NCBI GenBank assembly: GCA_963792895.1
Contig: CAWBYA010000003.1
Location: forward strand, 372,001-436,000
DNA: 64,000 bases
Reading direction: 5' to 3'
Source of the DNA: UBA6912 sp963792895
GTDB taxonomy: Bacteria; Actinomycetota; Acidimicrobiia; Spongiisociales; UBA5794
Made by a program: the position numbers and the translations under genes. Under the pieces are notes generated by a model. The model made no database searches and was not told the DNA's origin. It was given only the letters and a program-made list of their open reading frames with translations. Shown here piece by piece: positions 16,838 to 26,469 of this stretch (its first letter is position 1; the number at the start of each line of letters is the position of its first letter).

Positions 16838-17644
16838 ATGGTCAGCGACGCTCCGCCGCTCCGCTCACCCCGTCGCCGCTTCCGGGGGCCGGTTGTTCTC
16901 TACGGGGTTGGTGTCCTCGCCTTCGTCGCCCTCCTGATATTCGCCGACTGGGGTCGCATCCAGTCGAGCTTCTTCCAGTGGCAGATCATCCGAGACATGT
17001 TCCCGGACGTACTGCTCATCGGGGCGAAGAACACCATCATCTACACCGCACTGGCGTTTCTGTTCGGTCTGATCCTCGCACTCGCCCTGGCGCTGATGAA
17101 GCGGTCATCGGTTGGCCCCTACCGCTGGTTCGCCACCGGCTACATCGAGTTGTTTCGCGGGCTCCCTGCGCTCGTGACCATCATCCTCGTCGGCTTTGGG
17201 CTGCCGATCGCTTTTGGATGGCGGATTCCCGGTGGCACCCTCGGGAAGGGCACGCTCGGTCTCGGGCTGGTGGCAGGGGCCTACATGGCCGAGACGATTC
17301 GCGCCGGCATCGAGGCGGTGCCGCGAGGGCAGATGGAGGCGGCTCGCTCCCTCGGGATGTCGCAGGGGACCGCGATGGCGTTCATCATCCTGCCCCAGGC
17401 CTTCAGGATCATCATCCCGCCGCTCACCAATGAACTGGTCCTCCTCATCAAGGACACGTCGCTGCTGTTCGTCATAGGGACGACTCCCGCGTCGAAGGAG
17501 CTCACCAAGTTCGCCAGGGACTTCATGACGACCACGCAGAACGCAACGCCGCTCACCGTGGTGGCCGGCGTGTATCTCCTCATCACCCTGCCGCTCACCT
17601 ATCTCGTGCGGCGTCTCGAGCGGCGGGCGGGCAAGGGACGATGA
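16838..17644 (+). CDS. Amino-acid ABC transporter permease (HisM/GlnP type)
   Basis: This inner-membrane permease partners the binding protein at 15956 and the ATPase at 17641. It has an N-terminal hydrophobic helix, then the His/Glu/Gln permease core with the EAA loop GAYMAETIRAGIEAVPRGQMEAARSLG (residue range about 145-175) that docks on the ATPase. About five membrane helices are evident. Two starts compete: GTG 16829 and ATG 16838; TAACGT at 16825-16830 lies 7 nt before the ATG and would overlap a GTG start. The stop overlaps the ATPase start (ATGA). Confidence 0.9.
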   Translation: MVSDAPPLRSPRRRFRGPVVLYGVGVLAFVALLIFADWGRIQSSFFQWQIIRDMFPDVLLIGAKNTIIYTALAFLFGLILALALALMKRSSVGPYRWFATGYIELFRGLPALVTIILVGFGLPIAFGWRIPGGTLGKGTLGLGLVAGAYMAETIRAGIEAVPRGQMEAARSLGMSQGTAMAFIILPQAFRIIIPPLTNELVLLIKDTSLLFVIGTTPASKELTKFARDFMTTTQNATPLTVVAGVYLLITLPLTYLVRRLERRAGKGR

Positions 17645-18381
17645 GCGCGCCGCCCATCGAGATTCGCGAGCTGCACAAGTCCTTCGGTGAGCTCGAGGTC
17701 CTACGCGGCATCGACTTCGAAGTGGCCACCGGCGAGGTCGTCTGCGTGATCGGCCCTTCGGGGTCGGGCAAGTCGACGTTGCTCCGCTGCGTCAACCTCC
17801 TGGAGCGGCCGACGTCGGGGGTGATAAGGATCGAAGGCGTCGACATCACCGATCCCATGACCAACGTCGACGCACTGCGCACCCGCATCGGGATCGTGTT
17901 CCAGCAGTTCAACCTCTTCCCTCACCTCACTGCGCTGCGCAACCTGACGATCGCCCAACGCAAAGTACTGCGACGGTCGGAAGCCGAGGCGGTTGCCGTC
18001 GCAGAGCAGATGCTGGAGCGGGTAGGCCTCTCCGACAAGCGCGATGAGCATCCGATCCGTCTCTCCGGCGGCCAGCAGCAGCGGGTCGCAATCGCACGAG
18101 CGTTGTGCATGAACCCAGACATGATGTTGTTCGACGAGCCTACGAGCGCACTCGATCCCGAGCTGGTGGGGGAGGTGCTGGATGTGATGCGTCAGCTCGC
18201 CGCCGAGGGCATGACGATGCTCGTCGTGACCCACGAGATCGGATTCGCCAAACAGGTCGCCGACCGTGTGGTGTTCATGGACGAGGGGGTCATCGTCGAG
18301 GACGGCCAACCGGCTCAGGTGTTGGACGCACCGCGCCACGAGCGTACCCGCAAGTTCCTGAGGGCCGTCGGCCAGGAGTGA
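17641..18381 (+). CDS. Amino-acid ABC transporter ATPase (GlnQ/HisP type)
   Basis: This cytoplasmic ATPase energises the importer. It has Walker A GPSGSGKST, Q loop VFQQFNLFPHLTALRN, signature LSGGQQQRVAIARAL, Walker B MMLFDEPTSALDPE and the switch His in VVTHEIGFA. The 246-residue length and the FNLFPHLT signature are typical of polar amino-acid transporters. The ATG overlaps the permease stop, so the three proteins form a standard operon. Confidence 0.93.
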   Translation: MSAPPIEIRELHKSFGELEVLRGIDFEVATGEVVCVIGPSGSGKSTLLRCVNLLERPTSGVIRIEGVDITDPMTNVDALRTRIGIVFQQFNLFPHLTALRNLTIAQRKVLRRSEAEAVAVAEQMLERVGLSDKRDEHPIRLSGGQQQRVAIARALCMNPDMMLFDEPTSALDPELVGEVLDVMRQLAAEGMTMLVVTHEIGFAKQVADRVVFMDEGVIVEDGQPAQVLDAPRHERTRKFLRAVGQE

Positions 18382-18450
18382 CGCTCGAGCGTGGTGCTCG
18401 GCGTCTGACGTCGCTCAGCGCAACGTCCACGACATGTCGCCGGTACTGGC

Positions 18451-20965
18451 TCAGCCGCCGCCACCATTGCCGGGTGGCTGTCCAACGAACACGGTGATGA
18501 CTCCGTTGCCGGGCACCGCTGCGCCCCCCGGCGGATCCGTGCGGATGACGACACCCCACAACGTCTGGTTCTCGGTCGGCTGGCCGGCAATCGTCCAGCT
18601 CAGTGACGTGCCTGCGGTCGAGTTGTAATTGGAGACGGCGGGACCGACTTCGTCGAGGTTGAGCCCGATGAGGTTGGGTACAGCCGGCGGAATCCCGCTC
18701 GAGATCCGAACCGTCACGGTCTTGCCTTGCGAGATAGAGGTGCCGCCCGAAGGGCTCTGACTCAGGATCGATCCCTTGGGCTCGGCCGACGCGGTCGAGC
18801 GCGATGTTGGCAAAGAGCCCAGCCTTGTAGATGGCGTCCTTTGCCGCCTTCTCGGACAGGTTGAGCACATTGGGAACCTCGGTGAGCGGCACACGGAAGT
18901 AGCTGCTGGTTCCGTCCGGTTCGGGGGGGAAGTCCTCGACCGGAAGGTCCGCCGTGATGTACGTCATGAACTGTTTCCAGATCGGAGCCGAGAGCGTCCC
19001 ACCGAAGGCACGGCTGTAGTACTGCTCGCGCCCTTCGGGTTCGTTGTACACGGTGAAGTCGACCAACTCGATCTGCGCATCTGCATAGCCCGACCACACG
19101 GCCGTCGTGTACTGGGGAATGAAGCCCATGAACCACACGTCCTGGAAGTTCTGCGCCGTTCCCGTCTTGCCGGCCTCGACCCGGTCGGGGAGGTTGGCGC
19201 GAGTTGCGGTTCCTTGTGTGGTGACCTTCTGCAGCGTCCGCACCACGGCCGCGCCCATCGCGCGGTCGTAGACCTGGTTGCGATCGACCTCGTGCTCGTA
19301 GACGACGTTTCCGTCGGCATCCTCTATCTTCTCGATGAGGTAGGGCTCGACCTTCTCGCCGTAGTTGGCGATGGTCGAGTACGCCGAAGCCATCTCGAAC
19401 GGGCTGACCGACTGGGTGCCGAGCGCAATCGAGAGCACCGGGTTGAGCGGCGACTCGATCCCGATCCGATGCGCCATCTCGACGATGTTCTCAGGCCCCG
19501 TAGCGAAGGAGACCTGGGCGTACACGGTGTTGGTCGAGTTGTAGGTGGCGCTCTCCAGCGTGCGAATGCCCGAGCCGCCGCCTCCGGCGTTGCGCACCGT
19601 CCACACGTCGCCTTGCGGGCTACACGGGTAGCCACACTCGATCTTCTGCGGCGACGTTTGATCCCAGTACGTGCCGAGCGTAATCGGCCAGCCTGCCTGG
19701 GACCCGTATTCGAGCGCGGTGATCAAAGCGATGGGCTTGAAGGCAGAACCGGCCTGGCGCCGCCCCTTCGTCACGAGGTCGTAGGGACGCTGTCCCGCCT
19801 CGACGTCGTCGCCGAAGTCGAGGCCGCTCGCCATGACACGCAGTGCACCGGTGCGGTTGTCGATCATCGCGATGGCGCCCGTCGGTCCTGTCGGATCGAA
19901 GAACCACGCCCGCAGGATGCGATTCGCCTCGTCCTGCCACTGTTGGTTGACCGTGACGGTGATCTTGAGGCCCCCGCCGCCCTCGCACTCCGTGTCGTTG
20001 GCCGGGCAGCCGAAGACGGCGAGCTTGCGCTCGGCGAACGTCTCACCGAGCCCGAAGATCGGGTCGTTGAGCAAGGCTTCCCTGGCGGCGATCACGACCT
20101 GGGGTGAGATCTCTACGAAGTCCTCGTGCTCGGCCGTCGTGAGCGGCTCTTCCTTGGCCGCCTCGCCTTCCGCCTCCGAGATGAATCCGTGCTCCACCAT
20201 CTGGTCGATCACGCCGTCGCGAGCCCTGGTCACCCGATCGGGTTCGTCGCGCAGGTCGTAGAAGGATGGGTTGCGGATCGGCACCACCATCGCTGCGGCC
20301 TCGGCGATCGTGACGTCCTCGAGGTCCTTGTCGTAGTACTCCTGAGCTGCGGCCTTGATGCCGTATGCGTTTTCACCGTAGAACACGGAGTTCATGTAGA
20401 ACTCGAGGATCTGGTCCTTCGTGTAGCGGCGCTCCAGCTCGGCGGCGACCACCGCTTCGCAGATCTTGCGCTCGAGAGTCACCTCGTCGGTCAGGAAGTT
20501 CTTCTTCACGACCTGCTGGGTGATGGTGGACCCGCCCTGGATGCCGCTGTCACTGCGGGCGTTCTCGACGGCGGCCCTGAGGATGCCCTTGAAGTCGATC
20601 CCCTCGTGCTCGTAGAAGTCGGCGTCCTCTGCGGCCAGCACGGCGTACTTCACGGTCTCCGGCACCTCGGTGATGGCGACCGGCTGACTGTTGCGTTCAG
20701 TGAGCTGACCGAGCAGGACCCCGTCCGTCGTGTAGACCGTAGAGAGCCGGGACAGGTCCGGGAACTCCAATTCGAAATCGTTCGGGTTGCAGATGTAGGA
20801 CCCTTCGAGATCCTGCGCCGTGCCGTAGGCGGCGTTGGCCTCGAGGAATGCGAAGAGCCCAAACGTCGCCGATCCGAGCAGTGTGATGATGGCCAACAAC
20901 GCAAGCGACGGCAGGCGGCGCCCGCGTCGCTCACGACGTTCGATCAAGTGAATGTTCGGATCCAT
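18451..20965 (-). CDS. Bifunctional class A penicillin-binding protein with PASTA domains (frameshifted)
   Basis: This is a bitopic membrane enzyme that polymerises and crosslinks peptidoglycan. After a short basic cytoplasmic tail and one membrane helix comes the GT51 glycosyltransferase domain (AAEDADFYEHEGID, GGSTITQQVVKK, RKICEAVVAAELER). The transpeptidase domain has SxxK in GSAFKP, STN in YNSTNTVYAQ and KTG in GKTGTAQN. Two PASTA repeats end the protein, finishing with a Gly tail. The frame breaks near 18787 inside the first PASTA repeat: NIALDRVG continues in another frame as AEPKGSILSQSPSGG. One base removed restores about 838 residues. Start ATG 20965 is preferred over longer frames. 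Confidence 0.88.
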
Positions 20966-21051
20966 GCGGCTCTCGGAAGCTAGGACGACAAGCGGCGGGA
21001 GATGGTTCCCGGGGTAGCATCCCCCACGTTCTCCTCGGAAGGATGATAGGG

Positions 21052-22644
21052 ATGTCTGGGGACACAGCAGCGGATCGTGAGACGTCGAGCGGCATCGAGA
21101 TCGGCGTCGCCTATGACGAGGGATCGCTCGGCGGCTGGGACGCTGCCGTCCAGCTCGGCGCCCCCGGCGCATATCCGTACACCAGAGGGCCCTACCCCAC
21201 GATGTACCGCGGCCGATTGTGGACCATGAGGCAATACGCGGGGTTCGGGACCGCCGAGGAGACCAACGAGCGCTTCAAGGCGTTGCTCGCTGCGGGCCAG
21301 ACAGGGCTCTCGGTCGCTTTTGATCTCCCTACCCAGATGGGATACGACTCCGATCATCCCATGGCTGCAGGCGAGGTGGGCAAAGTCGGCGTGGCAATCG
21401 ACTCGCTGTCCGACATGCGCCGCCTCTTCGATTCGATCCCGCTCGGCGAGGTCTCGACATCCATGACGATCAACGCAACAGCCGCCATGCTCTTGCTGCT
21501 CTACCAGATCGTCTCCGAGGAGCAGGGGGCGGCTCCGGCGGATGTCCGCGGCACGGTGCAGAACGACATTCTCAAGGAGTACATCGCCAGGGGCACCTAC
21601 ATCTTCCCGGCGGCACCGTCGATGCGGCTCGTCACCGACCTGTTTGCCTACTGCGCAGTGGAATTGCCGAACTGGAACACGATCTCGATCAGCGGCTATC
21701 ACATTCGCGAGGCCGGATCGACGGCCGCTCAGGAGATCGCGTTCACCATCGCCAACGGGCTTGCGTACGTCGAGGCGGCGGTGGCCGCAGGGCTCGACGT
21801 CGATGAGTTCGCGCCCAGGCTCTCGTTCTTCTGGAACGCCCACAACCACCTCTTCGAGGAGGTGGCGAAGTACCGGGCGGCTCGTCGGCTCTGGGCCAGG
21901 CTCATGAAGGAGCGGATCGGGGCGAAGCGGGACTCCTCACTCAAGATGCGGTTCCATACCCAGACGGCTGGTTCCACCCTCACAGCCCAACAGCCGCTCA
22001 CCAACGTCGTTCGGACGTCATACCAGGCTCTGGCGGCAGCCTTGGGAGGCACCCAGTCGCTTCACACCAACTCGTTCGACGAGGCGCTCGGGCTCCCAAC
22101 GGCACAGTCGGCGACCCTGGCCCTCCGAACCCAGCAGATCCTCGCCTTCGAGACGGGCGTGCCGGACACCGTCGACCCGCTGGCCGGTTCGTATTTCGTC
22201 GAGAGCCTCACCGACTCCCTCGAAGCCGAGGCGCAGCGACTGATCGACGAGGTCGACGCCCTTGGGGGCGCAGTCGCCGCCATCGACGCCGGTTTCCCGC
22301 AGCGCGAGATCGAAGATGCCGCCTACCGGGAAGCCACGCGTCTCGAGAAGGGCGAGTCCGTGCTGGTGGGCGTCAATCGATTCGTTGCCCCCGCTGAGGC
22401 GCCGATCCCGATCCTGGCCGTCGACCCTGAGCTCGAGCGTGGCCAGGTCTCCCGCACGCAGGAGGTCCGCAGCGGGCGGGATGCCGACGCCGTCGCTGCC
22501 GGTTTGGCAGAGATCCGGGCGGCAGCCGTTGGCGGTGACAACGTGTTGTATCCGATGAAACGAGCCCTGGCGTCGATGGCCACGGTCGGCGAGGTGTCCG
22601 ACGTGCTGCGCGACGTGTTCGGCCGCTACCGGCCTGCCCACTGA
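21052..22644 (+). CDS. Methylmalonyl-CoA mutase, large (catalytic) subunit without B12 domain
   Basis: The enzyme interconverts (R)-methylmalonyl-CoA and succinyl-CoA using adenosylcobalamin. The 530-residue product is the substrate-binding TIM barrel only (PYTRGPYPTMYRGRLWTMRQ, QTGLSVAFDLPTQMGYDSDH, RGTVQNDILKEYIARGTYIF); the cobalamin-binding domain must come from a separate small subunit that is not in this window. A Tyr (residue 52) and an Arg (179) occupy the positions that in known mutases hold the succinyl carboxylate, which favours methylmalonyl-CoA over isobutyryl-CoA. ATG 21043 is an alternative start; ATG 21052 is better spaced from GGAAGG. Confidence 0.88.
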   Translation: MSGDTAADRETSSGIEIGVAYDEGSLGGWDAAVQLGAPGAYPYTRGPYPTMYRGRLWTMRQYAGFGTAEETNERFKALLAAGQTGLSVAFDLPTQMGYDSDHPMAAGEVGKVGVAIDSLSDMRRLFDSIPLGEVSTSMTINATAAMLLLLYQIVSEEQGAAPADVRGTVQNDILKEYIARGTYIFPAAPSMRLVTDLFAYCAVELPNWNTISISGYHIREAGSTAAQEIAFTIANGLAYVEAAVAAGLDVDEFAPRLSFFWNAHNHLFEEVAKYRAARRLWARLMKERIGAKRDSSLKMRFHTQTAGSTLTAQQPLTNVVRTSYQALAAALGGTQSLHTNSFDEALGLPTAQSATLALRTQQILAFETGVPDTVDPLAGSYFVESLTDSLEAEAQRLIDEVDALGGAVAAIDAGFPQREIEDAAYREATRLEKGESVLVGVNRFVAPAEAPIPILAVDPELERGQVSRTQEVRSGRDADAVAAGLAEIRAAAVGGDNVLYPMKRALASMATVGEVSDVLRDVFGRYRPAH

Positions 22645-22853
22645 ACCAAGCGGCATGAGCCGGTACGACGCGGTACACCACAGCCTCGGGGGCCGCGGCG
22701 AGTGTGGCGGACGCCGCAACGATGCTCTCGCACGCCTGCTCGTGCCTACGAGACACAGCCTCAATCGAGCCGATCATGGCCGTATCCGCTCGAGACCTCA
22801 GGTTCACATGACTGCCACGGTACGTCCGTGCCGTGAGTTCTAGTCTGCCGGAT

Positions 22854-24218
22854 ATGACGGACGACGGGCGCCTTCGGTTCGTGATCGTCGGCGGGGGGCC
22901 GGCGGGGCACGCTGCTGCGACGGCCGCAGCAACGCTCGGGGCGAGGGTCACCCTCGTCGAGGACTCGATCGTCGGCGGCGCCGCCCACCTGTGGGACTGC
23001 ATCCCGTCCAAGGCCATGGTCGCCAGTTCCATGCGAATCTCGGCCATCCGCAACGCCGCACGCCTCGGGCTCAGCGATGCCGGGCCCGTCGATCTCGACA
23101 TGACCCGCCTGGTCGAGCGACTCGAGCACATCACCGGATCACTCGCCGCCGGTGTCACGGACATGTTGATGTCGCAAGGCGTCGAAATCGTGCGGGGCCG
23201 CGGTCGCTTCCTCGACGGTCACACGGTCGAGGCGGTCGGAGACGCCGGCACCGTGCGGCTGCCGTTCGACGTCGCCCTGGTCTCGACGGGGTCGCGGCCG
23301 TGGGTGCCCGATTGGGCCGAGGTCGATGGGGAGCGCATGCTCACGACGCGGCACGCGTATCACCTCGCTGAATTGCCGGAGCACATCGTCATCGTTGGCT
23401 CGGGAGTCACGGGTGTCGAAATGGTCCACATCTTCTCGAGCTTGGGGTCGCAGGTGACACTGCTGGTCAGCCGTCACCATGTTCTCCCGCACCGCGATGC
23501 AGAGGTGGCGGCGGTCCTCGAGGAGGACTTCCTCGAACGCGGCGTTCGCTTGCTCAAAGGCAGCCGTGCGTCGGCCATCCGCAAGACCGCGGACGGCGTC
23601 GAGGTCGAAACCGAGGATGGGCGCTCCGTCGCCGGAACCCACGTGCTGCTCGCCGTCGGCTCCGTCCCGAACACCGAGGATCTCGGCCTGGCTGCAGCCG
23701 GCGTGACAACGAGTCGCGGCTACGTCACGGTGGACGAGTGGCAGCGGACATCGGCGCCGCACATCTACGCAGCCGGCGACGTCACCGGCCAGATGCCGTT
23801 GTCGTCGGTCGCCACCATGCAAGGGCGCAAGATTGGCCGCCACCTCATGGGCCACGAGGTCACGCCGGTTGACCTCAATCGCGTGTCGCAGGCGATCTTC
23901 ACCGAGCCGGAAATCGCCTCGGTCGGGCTCGAAGAGGTCGACGCCGCCGCCGTCGGGCGCAAGGTTCGGATCACGAAAGTGCCGTTTGCCGCGAACCCGC
24001 GAGCTCTGATTCAGGCCAATCCCCGCGGGTTCGCCAAGGTGGTCTCCGATCCGGCAACGCACGTCGTGCTCGGCGGGACGGTGGTCGGGCACCATGCCTC
24101 CGAGCTCATCGGCACGATTGCACTCGCGGTGCAGGCTCGGCTGCGAGTAGATGCTCTCGTCGAGACGCTGATGGTGCACCCGTCCCTGATGGAGAGCATC
24201 GTCGAAGCAGCCGAGTGA
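22854..24218 (+). CDS. LpdA-like flavoprotein pyridine nucleotide-disulfide oxidoreductase
   Basis: This is a soluble FAD/NAD(P)H flavoprotein of the dihydrolipoamide-dehydrogenase superfamily. It has the FAD motif VIVGGGPAGHAAATAAA, the NAD motif VIVGSGVTGVEMVHIF and the second FAD motif IYAAGDVTG. The redox-active CxxxxC is broken: GGAAHLWDCIPSK keeps only C49, with Ala at position 44. Mycobacterium tuberculosis LpdA (Rv3303c), a quinone reductase, also lacks one of these cysteines. The C-terminal HPSLME retains the His and Glu of true dehydrogenases. A quinone-reductase role is therefore favoured. TAGTCT at 22841-22846 lies 7 nt before the ATG. Confidence 0.85.
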   Translation: MTDDGRLRFVIVGGGPAGHAAATAAATLGARVTLVEDSIVGGAAHLWDCIPSKAMVASSMRISAIRNAARLGLSDAGPVDLDMTRLVERLEHITGSLAAGVTDMLMSQGVEIVRGRGRFLDGHTVEAVGDAGTVRLPFDVALVSTGSRPWVPDWAEVDGERMLTTRHAYHLAELPEHIVIVGSGVTGVEMVHIFSSLGSQVTLLVSRHHVLPHRDAEVAAVLEEDFLERGVRLLKGSRASAIRKTADGVEVETEDGRSVAGTHVLLAVGSVPNTEDLGLAAAGVTTSRGYVTVDEWQRTSAPHIYAAGDVTGQMPLSSVATMQGRKIGRHLMGHEVTPVDLNRVSQAIFTEPEIASVGLEEVDAAAVGRKVRITKVPFAANPRALIQANPRGFAKVVSDPATHVVLGGTVVGHHASELIGTIALAVQARLRVDALVETLMVHPSLMESIVEAAE

Positions 24219-24251
24219 GCCGCTGCCAAGGCTGGCGTGCGCGGGTGCGCC

Positions 24252-24430
24252 TCAGGCGCCGGCGCGATGCAACAGGGCGGCCATCTGTCCGCGGCTCACG
24301 ACGTCAGCGGCCGAGCGTGATTCGGGCGGCGGCGAGTCGGTTGATGTCGTCTTCGCAGATGCTCCCCGTGTCATCCACGAACCAGTCCCGAGCACTCCAG
24401 CGACCGATATCATCCCGCGGCTGACGGTGT
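24252..24430 (-). pseudogene. Remnant of an S-layer-homology-type repeat protein
   Basis: On the minus strand, one frame reads DWFVDDTGSICEDDINRLAAARITLG and then stops, while another continues as ADVVSRGQMAALLHRAGA and stops at 24252. Both pieces match the repeat unit common in actinobacterial cell-wall-anchored proteins (F-x-D-D...E-x-x-I-x-x-L-A-A-x-x-I-T-x-G...V-x-R-G-Q-M-A-A). The Cys-Asn-Pro-Pro segment that normally lies between them is missing. Nothing recognisable is found upstream. It is best read as a decayed end of a lost surface protein. Confidence 0.6.
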
Positions 24431-24467
24431 CCGGCGGACGAACCCCAGCCTTGGAGCACGGTGATTC

Positions 24468-25145
24468 GTGAGCCGAGCGATCGACACATTCCTCGGGCTC
24501 CAACTGCTCGTAGGGCTGCTCGTCGCCGTGGCGGTCTCGGTCGCGCTCGCGCCCCCCGTTGCGCGACGATTTCGGCTGACTCGAGGCGCCGCCTACGCCG
24601 GCGCGCTCGCGACCGTCGCCATCCTGTCGGTCACCCTCTTCGATCGATCGGGTCTCGCGATCGGGTTCGACGTCGGACGCTCGCTGACCTGGTGGACCAC
24701 CCAACGAGAATCCGTGATCGATGTCGCCCGGAGCGAACCGGGATGGTTCCTCAACGTCGCGCTGTTCGTGCCGGCAGCAGCCGTTTGGACCGTCATCACG
24801 AAACGCCCGATTCGCGTTGCCGCGCTCCTCGCGGCGGTCGCCAGCCGCATGACACAGCTCCGCGACGAAGTCGAACAGGTATTCGCTGGCCTGACGATTG
24901 GGGACATCAACGAGATTCGCAATCCGAATGGCGTCGGCCTCAGCCCGTTCTTCGATCTTGTCTCTGTGCGTCCGGATTCCTATCAGTTCTACGGCGACGA
25001 GCGACCCGTCGAGGTCCGCTATCCGGTGGACTTCCTGGGTGCCTACCGATGCGTGTTCGTCACGTTCTCCAACGCTTCACCGGTGTTCGACAACGGCAGC
25101 GGCCAGGAATGCACCGAGGACCGGTACGCGACCACCGATGGCTGA
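24468..25145 (+). CDS. VanZ-like membrane protein, possibly chimeric
   Basis: The first about 125 residues contain three or four hydrophobic segments and the VanZ-like element FLNVALFVPAAAVW, preceded by an extracytoplasmic stretch. VanZ proteins normally continue with a Glu-rich helix and more membrane segments; here the chain switches near residue 125 to a hydrophilic region (RMTQLRDEVEQVFAGLTIGD) and ends with a Cys-containing tail. The abrupt change and the decayed gene alongside suggest a deletion fusion. GTG 24468 is the likely start. Function is unknown. Confidence 0.55.
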   Translation: MSRAIDTFLGLQLLVGLLVAVAVSVALAPPVARRFRLTRGAAYAGALATVAILSVTLFDRSGLAIGFDVGRSLTWWTTQRESVIDVARSEPGWFLNVALFVPAAAVWTVITKRPIRVAALLAAVASRMTQLRDEVEQVFAGLTIGDINEIRNPNGVGLSPFFDLVSVRPDSYQFYGDERPVEVRYPVDFLGAYRCVFVTFSNASPVFDNGSGQECTEDRYATTDG

Positions 25146-25297
25146 CGCCCACCGCGAGGTCGACACCCCGTTCAAACCGTGCTGCGATCGAACGTGCGGG
25201 AGGGCCGTCGACGGCAGACTGACAATGCCGGCCGGCAGGGTCGTTCGTAGGCAGTGTTCTGGCACTGCAGTTCAGGATTGCCGGTCGGCTGAGGGAT

Positions 25298-26469
25298 TCA
25301 GCCGCGCAGCTCCTTTTCGAGCGGTGTGCGGAACCTCGGGGTGATCCGGGTTCCGTCGAGCCAGGCGGTGAGTGTGGCCGCCGCGGTCTCAATCCCCGCA
25401 GCCGCCTCCTTGCCAACATCCTCGAGCAGGCGCACGACGACCTCGCCGCTCGTGTGCTGTGACCACCCGCCGACGATGCGCCCATGCGCCCACACGGTCG
25501 GCCCGGCATTCCCGTTCGTGTCGAACAACCGTTCGCGATGATCGCCGAGGTACCACGCCCGGTCCTTCCAACCCATCACGGTTGGATCGAGCGCCGGAAG
25601 AAGAGCGATCCACGGATGGGGTGGGTCCACGGGCTCGAGGTCGGCCGGCATCACGTAACCGATGCCGTCGTCGAGCTCGACCTCGGCTGCACCGGCAGCA
25701 GCGAGTGCGGTCCGGGTGTCGCGCAACGTCCATCCGGTCCACCATTTGACGTCTTGCTCCGTGCCGGGCCCGAAGGTGCGCAACCAGCGTCTGACGAGCT
25801 CTCCGCGCGCGCCGGATCGGCAGGTAACCATTCGAGGTCGGCGCCGAGCCACTGTGTCGTGGCGGCCCAGCGGTATTGGCTCGACAGCCAGGTCCCGAGT
25901 GGTCGGCCGCGCAGGATCTGCCCAGACGTCGCGAGGAGGAAGAGCACCCGGGTCGAGACCCCGAAGCGGCCGCCCCATCGCTTCCCTTCCCCATACACCA
26001 GCTGCTCCTGGAGCTCTGGGACTTCGTTGCGAAGCTGCACCGCAGTTGCCTCCCCGAGTCGCTCGATCGCGTCGAGGGTTCTGCGCTCGACGTCGGCGAG
26101 CCACGTTTCGGCGTCGCTTGAGACCCCGTGTTCGTCGAGCATCCGAAGGAGCCGATGTCGCTGGGATTCGACCATGTGGCGGGTGCAGGCCGCGTCCATC
26201 ACGGCGGCGAGATCTCGTGTCACGACGAACATGGTGCGGCGCATGCCGAGCATTCGCAGCAGGCTCCGCTCCGTGTACAGGGCGTGCTCGAGCATTTCGC
26301 GAGTGAACGATGCGACCCGCGCCCAAGCAGCGAGGTAGACCGTCGCAGGGTCGCTCGAGTGCAGCCCCACCATGTCGCGCGCAGCGGGCACGAGATGGTC
26401 GTGCTTCACAGCAAGCGCATGGCGGCGTCCAAGGCGAGCGCGGCGCTCACTCGTCGTGATGCTCCGCAT
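25298..26469 (-). CDS. Winged-helix DNA-binding (DUF1006/HTH_42, AlkZ-like) protein (frameshifted)
   Basis: This family includes DNA glycosylases that unhook alkylated or crosslinked bases, but most actinobacterial members are uncharacterised. The N terminus RSITTSERRARLGRRHALA, followed by MVGLHSSDPATVYLAAWARV, is typical. The middle contains several helix-turn-helix-like segments, and the end has DPTVMGWKDRAWYLGDHRE and FDTNGNAGPTVWAHGRIVGG. The reading frame breaks near 25800: ADPARAE continues in another frame as LVRRWLRTFGPGTEQDVKWW. The restored protein is about 390 residues. The ATG at 26469 overlaps the upstream methyltransferase stop (TGATG). Confidence 0.78.

Noticed and set aside
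18776..20107. Open frame of 443 codons on the plus strand
   Set aside because: It is antisense to the penicillin-binding protein and is rich in Arg, Val and His without motifs.
22645..22853. Possible small gene between mutase and flavoprotein genes
   Set aside because: Frames there lack a ribosome site and conserved composition; only the leaderless promoter of the flavoprotein gene stands out.
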